Assembly (NCBI GenBank): GCA_963682055.1
Contig: OY821744.1
Coordinates: 9,650,835 to 9,714,834, forward strand
Direction of reading: 5' to 3'
DNA: 64,000 bases
From: Primula veris
Taxonomy: Eukaryota; Streptophyta; Magnoliopsida; Ericales; Primulaceae
Shown here: positions 24,650-36,449 of the stretch, piece by piece
How positions within the stretch are numbered: the stretch's first letter is position 1
How the letters are laid out: each line of letters starts with the position of its first letter
Translations under genes and position numbers: made by a program
The notes under the pieces: model-generated
The model's database searches: none
What the model was told of the DNA's origin: nothing
What the model saw: only the letters and a program-made list of their open reading frames with translations

Positions 24650-25468
24650 ATAAACAAGGAATTACCATAAACTACGATGATGTTGTTGAAAGTGCCACGT
24701 CATCTTCCTACGACGGCGGTCGGAGCCGGATGAGTTTTAGATTATGAGTTTTTTTTGGGTAACGCTTGAGAAATAAATATTCACTATTTATATATTTTGG
24801 GCAAATTTCGGTTTGAGTAAACTAATTTAATCGAATATTAACAGTCCTCAAGTTTCTCACATACTCGTGATTGGTAGTATCTAACTTCAATATTAACGGT
24901 TTGAAGTTCGAATACGGATATGAGTTTTAAGTTATAAAACAATAGTAAAATATAAATAATAAAACAAAATTTATTTTCATTAGAAATACATTGATAACAG
25001 TACGAAGTTTCCTTAGATTAATTATGTTTTTAAGCCTTTTTATATATTTTTAATGAATTTACATTAGGATAAATTATAACTAAAAGTTGTTTTAAAAAAA
25101 TATGTAGAGACTGAATTGATGTTTCAAAAAATTCTAATGACCAGTTTGCATTAAAAACAAAATTTAAAAACATTTTGTTTATATTTTCATGGACTCATTT
25201 AGAATGAAACAAAGCTATTTTTTCTCTTTAAATTAAACGTGTGGAAACCTTGTATCTCTCCCCTCTCTTTTGAGCCTCCCTTGCTCCCTCCTTGGGCAGA
25301 GACGCAGCCACGACTTTGGAACCAGTGCCTCCGCTGCCTATAGTTGGCTACACAGCCGTTGCGCCTGTGACCATTTTTAGGCGCGCTCTATCGTCACTTA
25401 TTAATCATGCTCTTAGTGACTCAAAATCTATTTGGAGAGTTTCATATAGTTGCATATAAGGAGTTGTA
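24650..25468. other. Intergenic, no identified feature
   Basis: Non-coding, AT-rich except for 25240-25400, which is GC-richer (cagagacgcagccacg) and could be a remnant of an exon or retroelement. I cannot match it to anything. Confidence 0.35.
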
Positions 25469-25476
25469 ATTACGTG

Positions 25477-25661
25477 GAGAGCCGGCCTTGAGGGATTGTC
25501 AATTGTCCGAGTGGACTGGGGAACCCTTCCCAAAGGCTAATAATTTTCAAAAATAAATAAATTTCATACTATGTTTTTTCGAGATTTTATTTGAATGGGC
25601 AAAACAATATTTTTTCCCACAAGACGACCCATTAAAAAAAATATTTCTTTGGCCGGCTCTG
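25477..25661. mobile_element. hAT-type MITE, 185 bp, with perfect 8-bp target duplication
   Basis: The ends gagagccggcc and ggccggctctg are inverted repeats with one mismatch. attacgtg flanks it on both sides (25469-25476 and 25662-25669). The body is homologous to the element at 24404, in the opposite orientation. It encodes nothing. Confidence 0.9.
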
Positions 25662-26744
25662 ATTACGTGCACATACCCCGGTTATATTGTTTGTGAGAAA
25701 TTGATAACAAATATGGTAGCATGCCGGAACATGACGTGAAATCAACTTTCAGGCTCCAAAATATAATATGAACTAGTGTTTGTGTACGCTTATATGGTGT
25801 CCATATATCTAGTGGTTCTGTATGTGTATGGATATATTATGCTTTCATTCATCATCGACCATTGGTTTCGCATATGTGAATATATCAAGTAGAAGGTTGT
25901 CAAATGATCGTTCAATCCAACGTGTTTGTCTATAATAAAAACTGCTACACGTTTAAAATTTAGCACAAACTTACCCACTAATATGGCTAAACAATTGTAA
26001 ATCCGAACACACCGTATACTCCAATCAATCTATCGATTCCTACCAGTTAGAATGAATATGTTCTATAACTTTCTATTTAAAATTAGAAGTGCATGCACAT
26101 TATCATACTAATCTCATCAACCACTTCACTTATTCTGCTTATAGATGTTTTGAATTGAAAAATTAAGGAGAAATTCCCTATCGGTATCTCATAACAACTT
26201 ATATTACTCTTAGATACCTCTATAAGTTCACATTCTCTCCAGATACCATTTTTTAATTATTCACTTTAATTACCAAAACGTCATTATCCAATCCAAAACA
26301 TAATATACATACTTTCTTTCTCCAAAACCGAAAAAAACTAGTTTTGAATTAGAATAAAATTGTACAAAACCGAAAAATTCACAAAAATTATAAAAAATAA
26401 AAAAAATCATAAAAAAATAAAAAAAAACACAAAAAAAATGTATTTTTATAAAATAAATCATAAAAAATGTACTTTTCTAAAAAATATCACAAAAAAAATA
26501 AAAAAAATCACAATAAATGTATTTTTCTAAAAAAAATCACCAAAAATAATAAAAAATCACAAAAATCATAAAAAAATTTAAAAAAATCACAAAATTTTTA
26601 TAAAATTTATAAAAATCAACTTTTTTGTCAATAGATGACTTTTTATACCGAAAAAGTTGTTTTTCATCAACAACTAGTTTTTCACTAAAAAATGGCATTT
26701 TCACCAAAAAGTGGATTTTTCACCAAAAGGGGGCATTTTCATCA

Positions 26745-27455
26745 AAAAATACATATAGTTTAATAAAAGCTCAAATGGTTAAGTCAAAATTGCATATATT
26801 TCACCATAAAGTGCATATAATTCAATAAAATTACATATAGTTTAGTAAAAATTGCATATAATTTGATATAAATAACATGTAGTTTGGTATAAAAGTGCAT
26901 ACACTTCAAACAAAAGCGAATCTATTTCGACACAAAGTTCATATACTTCAATGAAAAATGCATACAGTTTAGTCGAAAGTGCATATAGTTTAATCGAAAG
27001 TGAATATAGTTCAATCAAAAGAGTATCTAGTTCAACACAGAGTGCATATAGTTCTATCAAAATTGCATACAGTTAAGTCAAAAGTGCATCTACTTCAACA
27101 CAAAATGCATATATATCAATCAAAAGTGCATACATTTCAGTAAAAAGTGCATATAGTTCAACACAAAGTTCATCTAGTTCAACACAAGTGCATCTATTTC
27201 AACACAAACTGCATATAGTTCAGTCAAAAATGCATATATTGCAGTCAAAAGTGCATCTAGTTCAACACAAAGTGCATCTAGTTCAACACAAAGTGCATAC
27301 AATTTAGTCAAAAGTGAATCTAATTCGACACAAATTGCATACAATTCAGGCAAAAGTGCATCTAATTCCACACAAAGTGTATATAGTCTAATATAAAGTG
27401 CATACAGTTAAGTAAAAAGTGCATATAGTTTAGTCAAAATTGCTAAATATCGTAT
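26745..27455. repeat. 21-bp minisatellite, about 34 copies
   Basis: Consensus near agtgcatatagttcaacacaa, with frequent change of the central cata to catc and of caacaca to cagtcaa. The 21-base period keeps frames open on the minus strand (LYALCVELDSLL-like repeats), which are not genes. Confidence 0.92.
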
Positions 27456-27510
27456 AGTTCACTACAAATTGCAAATTCTTTACTTCAAATTAAAAAAAAA
27501 AAAAAAAAAT

Positions 27511-27590
27511 CCAGATGGATTCGAACCACCAAACTCTTGAATCTCGGCGTTGGTGCAAACGCTCTTAACATTTTAAGCTTGTGGATGTAT
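27511..27590 (-). other. tRNA-like block followed by a long T-run
   Basis: On the minus strand, aatgttaagagcgtttgc and gtggttcgaatccatc resemble A and B boxes. They are followed directly by a run of 16-18 T, a strong Pol III terminator. No complete cloverleaf can be drawn. It lies at the end of the minisatellite inside the 26.2-29.1 kb element. Confidence 0.5.
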
Positions 27591-27844
27591 ATAGTCGTTA
27601 AACAAAATCATACAAACATGTATATCTAAAAAATCATTCTGCTTCCGTATAAAAATTAAACAAATAGCCAAGTAACAAACACTCCACCTAAATTAAAGTT
27701 AGTATTTTTTATTGGTGCAAGCGTTCTTTGCCATTTCAATCTTACGAATCAATTTAGTAACTTATAAACAAAAACATATTAGGTCCTAATAGACAAAAAC
27801 TAACCATACAAAAACCAACGCCTTAGCCAATAAAATATAACCAG

Positions 27845-28130
27845 TAGGGTTGGGCGAAAAACCGGAAAAACCGAACCGAAAAAAATTGAAAAAGACCGAA
27901 ACCGAAAAACCGAAAAAATTTCGGGTCGGTTTCGGTTTTCAGTAAAACCGAACCGAAAAAGACCGAAACCGAAAAAAACCGAAAAAAGCCGAAAAAAACC
28001 CCAAAAAAACCGAAACTGGACCGAAAAAACCGGTCCGGTTCGGTCCAAAAAATAAAAAAACCGAACCGAAAAATATGCTCGGTTTCGGTTTTACCAAAAA
28101 CCGAACCGGACCGGACCGAACCCAGCCCTA
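27845..28130. mobile_element. hAT-type MITE, 286 bp, perfect 8-bp target duplication
   Basis: The ends tagggttgggcgaaaaaccgg and ggaccgaacccagcccta are inverted repeats. ataaccag flanks it on both sides (27837-27844 and 28131-28138). The body is a dense set of ccgaaaa/ttttcgg blocks that can fold back on itself, which also creates long Phe-Arg-rich shadow frames. It is nested within the larger element at 26.2-29.1 kb, so it is the younger insertion. Confidence 0.92.
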
Positions 28131-28668
28131 ATAACCAGTGCCTACAAAACCTCATATATAAAACCTACAAAAATCAGTTCATACTGTTTATATACATATA
28201 CCAATTATTACTACTCCACTAGCAACTCACATAAAATCCAAACAAATACATGTACACTTTTTTCTAACCCTAAACAAGCTTTGATTTAGGCCCAAATGGA
28301 CTAAATCGGCTTTTCAGCCTGAAAATGGGCACAATTTCAGAACCAAACAGATATTTAACACTATAAAACTCCATAAAACAAACCTTCCAAAAAACACAAA
28401 CTTGCACATGTTAATGACTAAATGAAGCAATGTTTTACAAAATGGACATTTTTACCCCCGAATCGAGTTCTATTTCATCCCTACAACAGAGCTTAATTTC
28501 AGCCCCAAACAGAGCTTAATTTCAGCCACAAACGGACTCCGTTTTCAGCCTCGAATCGAGGTCTATTTCAACCCCAAAAAGGAGCTTAATTCAGGCCACA
28601 AACGGAGCTTAATTTCAGCCCCAAACATGGTTTAATTTCATACACACACACACATATATATGTATGTA

Positions 28669-28887
28669 CAAATAGACGGAGAGAAAGAGATGAATAACCT
28701 CGATGATCTGCTAAAACTCATCGGAGATCCGGGCCTAGATCGCTTCATCATCGTTGCCGAACTGACTTCTATCACGACGAGCATCTTTCTCTCTCCTCCA
28801 GCTAGGGTTTTAATGCGATATATTTTCCGTGGAGAGATTGTGCAGCGGCAGCATAGCGACGTCAGATCGGAGATGATCGGGGGATAA
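28669..28887 (+). other. GC-rich exon-like block in the 26.2-29.1 kb element
   Basis: A stretch of clearly higher GC than its surroundings. The longest plus-strand frame (from about 28660) gives 75 codons including DDLLKLIGDPGLDRFIIVAE, which I cannot assign. The reverse strand contains ccctagctggaggagaga and catctccgatc, which look like a plant 5' leader or first exon. It could be captured host sequence or the remnant of the element's own gene. A block in the same relative position lies at 57412-57660. Confidence 0.35.
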
Positions 28888-29370
28888 GGTTTTGGTGGGA
28901 TTGGGGAAAAATATGAGAGAGAGAGCGTGTGTGATAATAGCCACTTTAAAAAAGAAAAGAAAATTTAAGGGTATTTATATTATTAAAAAGTGCTACATAG
29001 GATAAATGCAACTTATTATAGATAGCTAAAATGAATATAAGTTTAAAAGTGGTATCTATCGGTCATTATTTAAAAAAAAATAGTAGCTTGAAAAGTCACA
29101 TTACGATGTGCTACTATAGTTTTAGCTCAAAAAGACATTAAGATGGGTCTAGCGTAAGCTTATCCTACCTTGTTTCTATTGAGGTTTATGATATTAGCTC
29201 CAAATATAGTCTGAACTAAAACTAGTATAATTAAGTTAGCTGCCATCAGAAACGGCCTTAGGACCCAATTTATTAATCATTAAATTGAGGTCACTAACCC
29301 ACACTGAGCCCATTTTTTCAATTAAATGTATTGGAAAATTATTGGTTATTGATTAATATCACTTATATTT

Positions 29371-29562
29371 TACTATAAAAAAATATACAAATAGCTATGA
29401 GAATTGTGACGGGTTTTTTTGTGATGAGTTTAATAGCTACGGGAATTGTGAGATATTTGTGACAGGACCGTCAATATGTGACAGTTTTGTAACATGATGG
29501 TCAATTTGTGACAATTTTGTGATAGATTTTGACCCTCATAAAATCAATATTCTTTTGTAGTG
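29371..29562 (+). mobile_element. CACTA-type MITE, 192 bp, TTT target duplication
   Basis: The left end tactataaaaaaatatac is a mutated cactacaaaaaaa end; the right end is tcttttgtagtg. TTT flanks it (29368-29370 and 29563-29565). The interior has the family signature of repeated ttgtgac motifs (tgtgacagttttgtaac). It is homologous to the elements at 32012 (opposite orientation) and 42706. Confidence 0.85.
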
Positions 29563-30465
29563 TTTGTTTTATATTTACCGGTTATGAGTAGTATAGGTCC
29601 ATCACTAGACAAGTAGAGTACATCAAACAATTTTCTCTTCTCTTTTGTTCAGTAATTATTTCATGCTTCTAGTGAACATTAAAAGTCAAAACACGTTTTA
29701 ACTTTAAAAGATAATTAAATGTGAAGGTAAAGTTTATAATTTTTTTAATAATTATTCCTCATTTTAAGAGAAATAACATAATTGACTGTTATATTTTTTG
29801 GAATAAATATAATGGCGTTAAACACATCTGAAGTAAAAATATATATAAAAAAAATATTCTAGTTAGGAAAAAAAAATTTCTCACCAAATTTTCAACCCGA
29901 AAACCCTATCCGCCGAGGTGGCAGATGATATGGACCAATCTTTTTGTTTGTGATTTTGAAAAACAATTTTCACCTAATACATGATTAGTACATCTAATCC
30001 GTCAAATCAACGAGTAAGATTTTTGGGTGACTATAACAACAGTTCTAGTTAAATAACACATAATTAAGGAAAACGATCTAGTTAGAATAGTTTATTGTAT
30101 TTAATAAGTTATAATAAAAAAAAAATTAGTTTAAACACGTTTTAATAAAAAGTCATACTAATGATTATTATTGGAAAAAAAAACTTTAATTTAAGGCCTA
30201 TTTTTCAAATTTAATTTGGGCCTCCAAAATAATGGAGACGGCACTTGCTGTTATTCGGGATTGTTCGTAAGTAATATTATCGGAAGACAAAATCATTAGA
30301 TTTGTTATCTTATAGTATGGTGAAAAATACCAATGGCAATGAAAGGTTATCTTATATAAATGGATAAACGATCCAGTCATGTAATATACATCTCTTTTTT
30401 TACATAATGTATGGATCAGTAATTTCATATTTCATATTTGAAATCATGTGAATTTTTATTTATTA

Positions 30466-30700
30466 CCCTCTCAGTCTCAAAATATTGGTATTTTATCTAT
30501 TTACGTATAACTTTGATCGGTAAATATCTCGTACTTAAATTGTTAAAATATAAATTTTTAAAATTTGTTTATATAGTTTAATATTTGAACTATATGATTA
30601 ACTTTTAAAAAATTCGATTTCGACAATTTAGATATGAGTTATTTGTCGGTTAAAATTGCACGTACATACATAGAGTACCAATATTTTGGGACGGAGAAAA
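30466..30700. mobile_element. Stowaway (Tc1/mariner) MITE, 235 bp, TA target
   Basis: The left end ccctctcagtctcaaaatat is mirrored by atattttgggacggagaaaa on the right, with TA at both flanks. The gggacggag motif is characteristic of Stowaway ends. It encodes no protein. Confidence 0.88.
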
Positions 30701-30708
30701 TATATAGA

Positions 30709-31031
30709 GCAACCGCATCAGGTTCTCTATTCACTGCCCTAAATTTGAAGTGTAAATTTTATTTTTCTTTATTCATCTACTTATTTTGCACTTACAAACT
30801 ATATTAGCTTTCTTATCATTCTCTTTATTCTTATTATTTTCTCATTTTATCCTTTTTAACATAAATTCTACTAATATATTTTGATATAGGATTAGAGCAG
30901 AGAATAGATAGAAAAAACTATTAGAGTAAAAATTTTGGAGGTAGATTTTGGTTCCTTATTTTTAAGATGAATGAGAAATGATTGAATGACTCCTTAAATT
31001 TTAGAGAATAGTTAGGTTAACTGATGCAAAC
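30709..31031. mobile_element. Probable MITE of unassigned superfamily, ~320 bp
   Basis: The left arm gcatcaggttctctattc is matched in reverse complement by gcatcagttaacctaac on the right, and similarity continues for about 40 bp on each side. No convincing target duplication could be read, so class and exact borders are open. Confidence 0.45.
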
Positions 31032-32011
31032 ACTTTTTTTGGCTCATAACCACTAAAAATAGAATAGGGTGGACATATAAGGCGCCAGATGCGGTGTTGT
31101 ACGTCAAAGATTCAAATAAAAATATTCATAATATCAGTAAATTAAACACATTTTTTTACGCTAACAAATATTCAGTTTTGATATATATTTTGATATATAT
31201 AAATGATACGATGATCTAAGTAGCTTAATTTTAATAGCTCATTTTTCTTTATGGAGGAATCCACTGCCTGATAAAATCCGCATCAATCTTATCAAAATTA
31301 TGCCTAAATGTAGAGTAAAAGTTTTAATTTTTGTTATTTAAAGAGTTATTTACAATTCACATGATTTTATAGTTGGCCTAAATTATCTTTTCTATTATAA
31401 CTAAATTAATTTTAGCATTATATTTTACAGTAATAATTTTTTTACAGGTATAAAAAACACAAGAATTAAGTGAGATCCAAATAATTTGTCTTTTTTTAAT
31501 TATAGGAGAACAATTTCTTCTCTCTTTATGAAGATACATCATGGTCCACTATAAAAATATATGAAGTCATTATGAATGTGATGCCGGTAAGTATTATATT
31601 TTTAGTTAAACTACTCAAATTTTGAAGAAATGATATGTGAATGTTGTGACATTTTATTTTCTAATTTGGACGGTATCGGGTATCCAATTATTGCAGTTAG
31701 TAATTAAATCTAAATCACTCAGTATTGTGCACGATGTTTCCTTTCACACCGAAGAGGATTTAGTTACCACGGCACACTCATCAGTGTGATCAAGTTTGTC
31801 GATTATGATCTCCACGGAAGTTTAATTTTGAAAAGAACATGTGAAACAAGTACGCACAATATAAGTTGGTACATACGATATGCCTGTTTGAGATTTTAGT
31901 GCAATGGATTATTTATTTCCATGTCCCTTTAGAGGAAATGACGAATCATTTAATTGCTTGGATAGTTGGATGTTATATCTTGGCCTTTATAGTACGGAAT
32001 GAAGAAGTTTG
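31032..32011. other. Intergenic, no identified feature
   Basis: AT-rich non-coding sequence between two MITEs. No frame, repeat or transposon end is recognised. Confidence 0.4.
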
Positions 32012-32183
32012 CACTACGAACTAATGTTGATTTTATAAAAGTCAAATTCTTTTACAAATCTGTCATAAAATGATTTTTCTGTCACAAGTCTGTCACAAAT
32101 TCACATTTCAAACCCGTTACAAAACTCGTAGCTAATAGGCTCGTCACAATTTTCGTACCTATCTGTATATTTTTTTTTTAGTG
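32012..32183 (-). mobile_element. CACTA-type MITE, 172 bp, TTG target duplication
   Basis: It begins cactacgaactaatgttg and ends ttttttttagtg, with TTG on both sides (32009-32011 and 32184-32186). It is the reverse orientation of the copy at 29371: tgattttataaaagtc matches the reverse complement of that element's right end. The interior has gtcacaa repeats. Confidence 0.88.
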
Positions 32184-32186
32184 TTG

Positions 32187-35100
32187 GTACTTGAGTAAAA
32201 ACTATGTCACATTGTCACTCCTTGAATCAAAGTAATTTTATGTGTTTTGATTTTGGCTTTTAATATAATCTTGTAGCATTAAACCACTAGTTTCAAGCCA
32301 AGTATACAATACGCTTTCTATAAAACGATTTGTGTGGAGAGGGAAGCTAAGTGCAAAGTATCAGTACGACATCCTTCATAATTCGAAAACTAAAGGGAAA
32401 GAAATGTACTCGTCAAAATTTATCTATGCCTTAATCAGTTAATCTATGTCACAACGGTGACTTATAGACTAAATTATAGTCTTTTATGCGGATATGATAC
32501 AATTTTAAAAAGCTCATGAAGGATGGTCTTATCCTAAAAAATAAAGAATGAGATCCATAATTTTTTTCAGTATCATCCTTTATGTTATAAGCTCCTCATT
32601 TTTGAACAGATTTTTTCCCTCAACCCTCCTCTTCTAAATTAGCATCTTCATTTCTTCATTTTCTGGATCATATACAGTTACACATCGAATTTTATTTATA
32701 TTCTCTTTAATTTATTTACTATATAAAAATTAAAACAAAGGCTTATAAAACACAATTAGTAACAAAGAACAATATATAAAAGACTGACACGTAAAATAAG
32801 TATGTGAGTTTTTAAAATGTTTTGAAGTATTTATTTTTGCTTATTCTTAATAAACTATGCATCCGTAATGAGATGGTGATATATCAGTTTGATTTAATGA
32901 TTCCGATAATCGGCTTCTTGCGTGCTTGGATGGGTGGGATTAGCCGGCAATGGGCTTGCATAAGGCAGCTCATGTTATTTTATCAAAAAAGAAGAAGAAG
33001 GTAGCTCTTGTTTTTTTGCATAGTGGAACCATATTGCAGAACAAACAAAGATAATTCGATTAGGTTCATCCTACTATCTTGACAGGAATTACAAAATAAA
33101 TTCTTTCAACAATAACAAAAATCCAGAGCTCTAATTAAGATTTTATTAAGCCTTTCTTAATGATAGGGTCCATAGTATTTAAATATGACTTGCTCCTAGT
33201 TTTAAGTGCAGGTAGAGTTGCTTATTAGGATTACATATTTATAGGAAAATGATTTTGTTCACACATTTTATTATCTAAAAAATCAATATGTTGATGTGAC
33301 ATGTACACATGTTATATCCATTTATCATGGGTTTTTATTATTAAGTGCATATTATAACTTGTTAGTTAAGTGCATATTTATTACGCCTTCATTTTCTTAA
33401 CAAAAACTCTCCATTTTTGAAAAAACTTAAAAATGGGTTTATACAAAGATGTATTGATGAAAAATAAAATTTTCAAATTAATTGTGAATTGTTAATTTGT
33501 TCAAATCATAATCCATCAACAGTTTCATTAATATCTCTAATAATAATTAAGTAAGTGTTTTCAATATTTGAAACAATTAAGTTGAGTAAAGGTATTTTGT
33601 TGATAAAAGAAACTCAGGCCTCTCATGTGAAAAATCAAGAGAAATTTTATAAGTACATTAACTTACATTCATGAAGTGTGATTGTATTGTTATAAAAAAA
33701 ATTATCTTTTAATTTATTTTCTTGGACGCTCAAATGTAAAAATTGACCATATATTTTTTTAATAGTACTTTAATATAAACAAATGATAGGTAAATAAGTC
33801 AAATAGTAGATGAGGGAACGATGGGTTTAAATAGTGATTGACATTGAAAAATGGGTTGTATTTTATTCTTATTTTATAGTTTTTGTTTGTGGGATAAATT
33901 GCCATATTGTTTTTTTTAAAAATTATTAGGACATTGCATGTCACCGGCTACATTTTTTGGGTCATTTATGAGGATTGCTCTGGCATTACTCATATGCATC
34001 GAAATTTTGAGGGATGACATGTTTTCATACGGTGATGGAATTATTGTGATAGTGTCCATTTGTAAAATGAGGGGTGCCAAACTGAGAGAAAAAAAATGTC
34101 GAGGGAAAAGTTTACGAGCTGGGTTCAAATCATTATTTTAATAATTTTTAGACTCTTTTAGTTATGATAAAAGGTAATAATTAAACTATGATTCTGCCAT
34201 GAATTTGATCCGGACCGTTTAAACTTTAAGTGTGATCCTCACCAACTGTACTCTTCGGACGAATTAGGTTTGATCACGGTCTCGACTTTTGGCAGTTTTA
34301 CATGTTCCAAAACACAATTGTTTATCAACTACTCCTAACAAAAGATGATAAGAAAAAGAATTGCTCACAGAAACTCTGAAACAAACCGTTTATCAACTTC
34401 AAAAGCAAACATAAAAGGAATATCCGGTTTTTCTAAAAAATTCAAAAAATGTTGTCAACTTCATATAAAACTTATCATTAAAATAACACTAGAACTTCGA
34501 GCCAAACACAAAAGCACGGATCTATATTTAATATTTTTTTACAATAAATTAGTAAGGGAATGAAATATTTAGTCCCATAACTACAACAAAAATACCTATC
34601 ATAATAAAATCACGTAAACAGTTTCTATATTATTAACAAAATCAAAATACTCATTGATCATATTAGTCTATATATATGTTTTATATAATTAAAATAAAAA
34701 CAATAATTATCCAGGTTAGATGGATATTATATTGGGTCAAACGACTCAACGGTTCAGATTTGGACGGATCAGATGATTAAAGAGATTGCATCCGAGTTCG
34801 ATCCGTATATCCGGGTTCAATCTGTATACGTTCGAATTCAGACCATGATTTGTCTCACTTACAACCATGGTAATGACCCCAATGATTACCATGCATGTAG
34901 GTTGCAACATTTTATATTAATTCCTTCATCCTTAAGAAATGGAGGTAGAAAAATGATTTCAAACCTCACCGTGGCAAGAGAGTGGAGACAGGTTAGATGA
35001 GCTATTACATTATTTCATCGTCTAATATTACTATTTTTCTCAGTCTTTCAATTACATGATGTTTTTCTTGACAAAGCTTTAATCAAAAATCCAAATTCTA

Positions 35101-35300
35101 TGCTACGTGCCCTCCGCAACATTTCTTCTAGACCCATTATTTTTTGTCGCAAATAATAAATGTTATATCTAGGTATCACAAAAAAATGGTACTAAACATA
35201 CATACGTGCACAACCGTACAAGACGCGCACAATCCAAAGTTGGGCGGCTACATTTCCACTTGTTGATTAATCAAATACACACACATTATTTATATACATA
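32187..35300. other. Intergenic, upstream of the F-box gene
   Basis: About 3.1 kb of AT-rich DNA. At 32890-33003 a GC-richer patch ending ttttatcaaaaaagaagaag resembles the 3' end of a truncated LINE, but the evidence is thin. At 33930-34140 both strands have 67-70 codon frames without recognisable motifs. Nothing else is supported. Confidence 0.4.
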
Positions 35301-35310
35301 TATGTCAAAT

Positions 35311-35328
35311 TATATATGTATATATACC
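35311..35328 (+). promoter_or_regulatory. TATA-like element of the F-box gene
   Basis: tatatatgtatatatacc lies 80-98 bp upstream of the F-box ATG in a pyrimidine-poor leader. Position and composition suit a core promoter, but other TA-rich tracts lie just upstream (35290-35300), so the exact box is uncertain. Confidence 0.4.
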
Positions 35329-35408
35329 TCAATTGCATGATTCATCAAGCTCTCACATTTTACATTGAAATAGAAAAGCAAAGAGAGTAAGGAAAAAAAG
35401 ATAATTCA

Positions 35409-36449
35409 ATGGATCAAAACTTTACGGATTTAGTCCATCCTGATATACTCCAGACTCATATCTTGACCCGACTCGATGGTCCGACACTAGCATCCGCTGG
35501 CAGCACGTCGTGTCAGCTTCGTCGTCTCTCCTCCGACAACTCCCTTTGGCGAGACAATTGTCACAAAACTTGGCCTTCCACCGCCAACCCTCGCCTTTGC
35601 CACCTCCTCACCTCTTTCCCTTCAGGCTACCGTTCTTTCTACGCCGACTCTTACTCTACAGTTCATCGTAACCATAAGTCCTCACCCCTTCAAGATCATT
35701 CTAGGTGGTCTTCTACTACCCTTATATCCGCGGTTGATATAAAATACGAAAATAAAAACATTTTCTCGAAAGTACTAGAAACAGATAATCCATCAGGACG
35801 AGGGGGAGAATCTTCGTTTCAGGTTGAGTTGTTATCTTCTAGAGAAAGTTTTCCTCTTCCTGGTAAGTTCGATGTAAGAGATCTTAAATGCGAGTCTGAC
35901 CTAGAAAATAGCCTGACTCTGAGCTGGATCGTGATCGAGCCAACCCTAGCTCGTGCAGCTAATTTAACTAGTTTTAAGGCGGTTTCTGTTGACCGAGAAT
36001 GGTCAACAGGGGATATTGAGGTCCGGTTCGGGACAATTCTATGTGGTGAGAAGAAAGGGGAGTTGGTGGAATGCGCAGTTGTTGTTACGTGTGGGGGATG
36101 GGGTAATGAAGACTTGCACGTGAAGCAAGTGAGGCTCGAGATCGAGGACATAGAAGGGAATAGTTTGGGGTGGAGAGTGTCTTTGGGAATTTTGCAAGAG
36201 GCTATCGAGAACGGGGATAGGACGAGAGGGGGAGAGAGGGGAGGATACGAGGAGTTTACGGAAATGAAGGAGGCGATGAGAGAAAGGAAGTTAAGGAAAG
36301 AGAGGCGACAAGAGGAGGTCGGGATTTGTACAGGTGCTGTAATAGTCGTAGGATTTTGGGTGTTTGCGACGGTTGGGTTCTTTCACTTAGTGTGTTCGTA
36401 TTTCTTGTTTAGTTTTAGTTGGGGTAGATTTGTCGAGTTGATGTACTAA
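35409..36449 (+). CDS. F-box protein of the At2g27310 type with C-terminal membrane segment
   Basis: F-box proteins are the substrate-recognition parts of SCF ubiquitin ligases and bind SKP1/ASK through the F-box. This intact single-exon gene encodes 346 residues. The F-box covers about residues 8-52, including VHPDILQTHILTRLDGPTLA and NSLWRDNC, close to Arabidopsis At2g27310 and At2g36090. YRSFYADSYSTV (74-85) follows, as in that family. The middle part (about 145-270) is the conserved substrate-side domain. A basic helix, MRERKLRKERRQEE (about 289-302), leads into a long hydrophobic segment (305-337), so the protein is probably tail-anchored to a membrane. The ATG is preceded by an A-rich leader with an upstream in-frame stop. 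Codon use is clearly coding and there are no breaks. It lies alone among transposons. Confidence 0.93.
   Translation: MDQNFTDLVHPDILQTHILTRLDGPTLASAGSTSCQLRRLSSDNSLWRDNCHKTWPSTANPRLCHLLTSFPSGYRSFYADSYSTVHRNHKSSPLQDHSRWSSTTLISAVDIKYENKNIFSKVLETDNPSGRGGESSFQVELLSSRESFPLPGKFDVRDLKCESDLENSLTLSWIVIEPTLARAANLTSFKAVSVDREWSTGDIEVRFGTILCGEKKGELVECAVVVTCGGWGNEDLHVKQVRLEIEDIEGNSLGWRVSLGILQEAIENGDRTRGGERGGYEEFTEMKEAMRERKLRKERRQEEVGICTGAVIVVGFWVFATVGFFHLVCSYFLFSFSWGRFVELMY

Larger units (their letters stand above)
26171..29068. mobile_element. Candidate long-inverted-repeat element with minisatellite and exon-like block, 2.9 kb
   Basis: About 100 bp at the left end (ccctatcggtatct, aacttatatt, ttagatacctctataagtt) is matched at roughly 60-70% by the reverse complement of the right end (ccgatagatacca, aacttatatt, ttagctatctataataagtt). 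Interior order from the left: CT-rich patch, A/T-rich degenerate repeats (26390-26620), 21-bp minisatellite, tRNA-like block, a nested hAT MITE (27845-28130), a degenerate repeat containing gagcttaatttcagcc, a CA/TA microsatellite, a GC-rich exon-like block, a GA tract, then the right arm. The target duplication is not clear and no transposase is present. A Mutator-like origin is possible but unproven. Confidence 0.55.

Noticed and set aside
24433..24747. Frames with Thr-His or Val-Cys repeats
   Set aside because: Translations of the CA microsatellite.
26842..27371. Minus-strand frames with LYALCVELDSLL-like repeats, leucine-repeat in look
   Set aside because: They are also translations of a 21-bp minisatellite; the base-level repeat explains them.
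27800..28155. 82- and 110-codon Phe/Arg/Gly-rich minus frames
   Set aside because: They lie in the fold-back hAT MITE at 27845-28130 and come from its ccgaaaa blocks.
32890..33003. Possible truncated LINE 3' end
   Set aside because: Only a GC-richer patch and a tatcaaaaaa-type tail; no reverse-transcriptase sequence and no target duplication.
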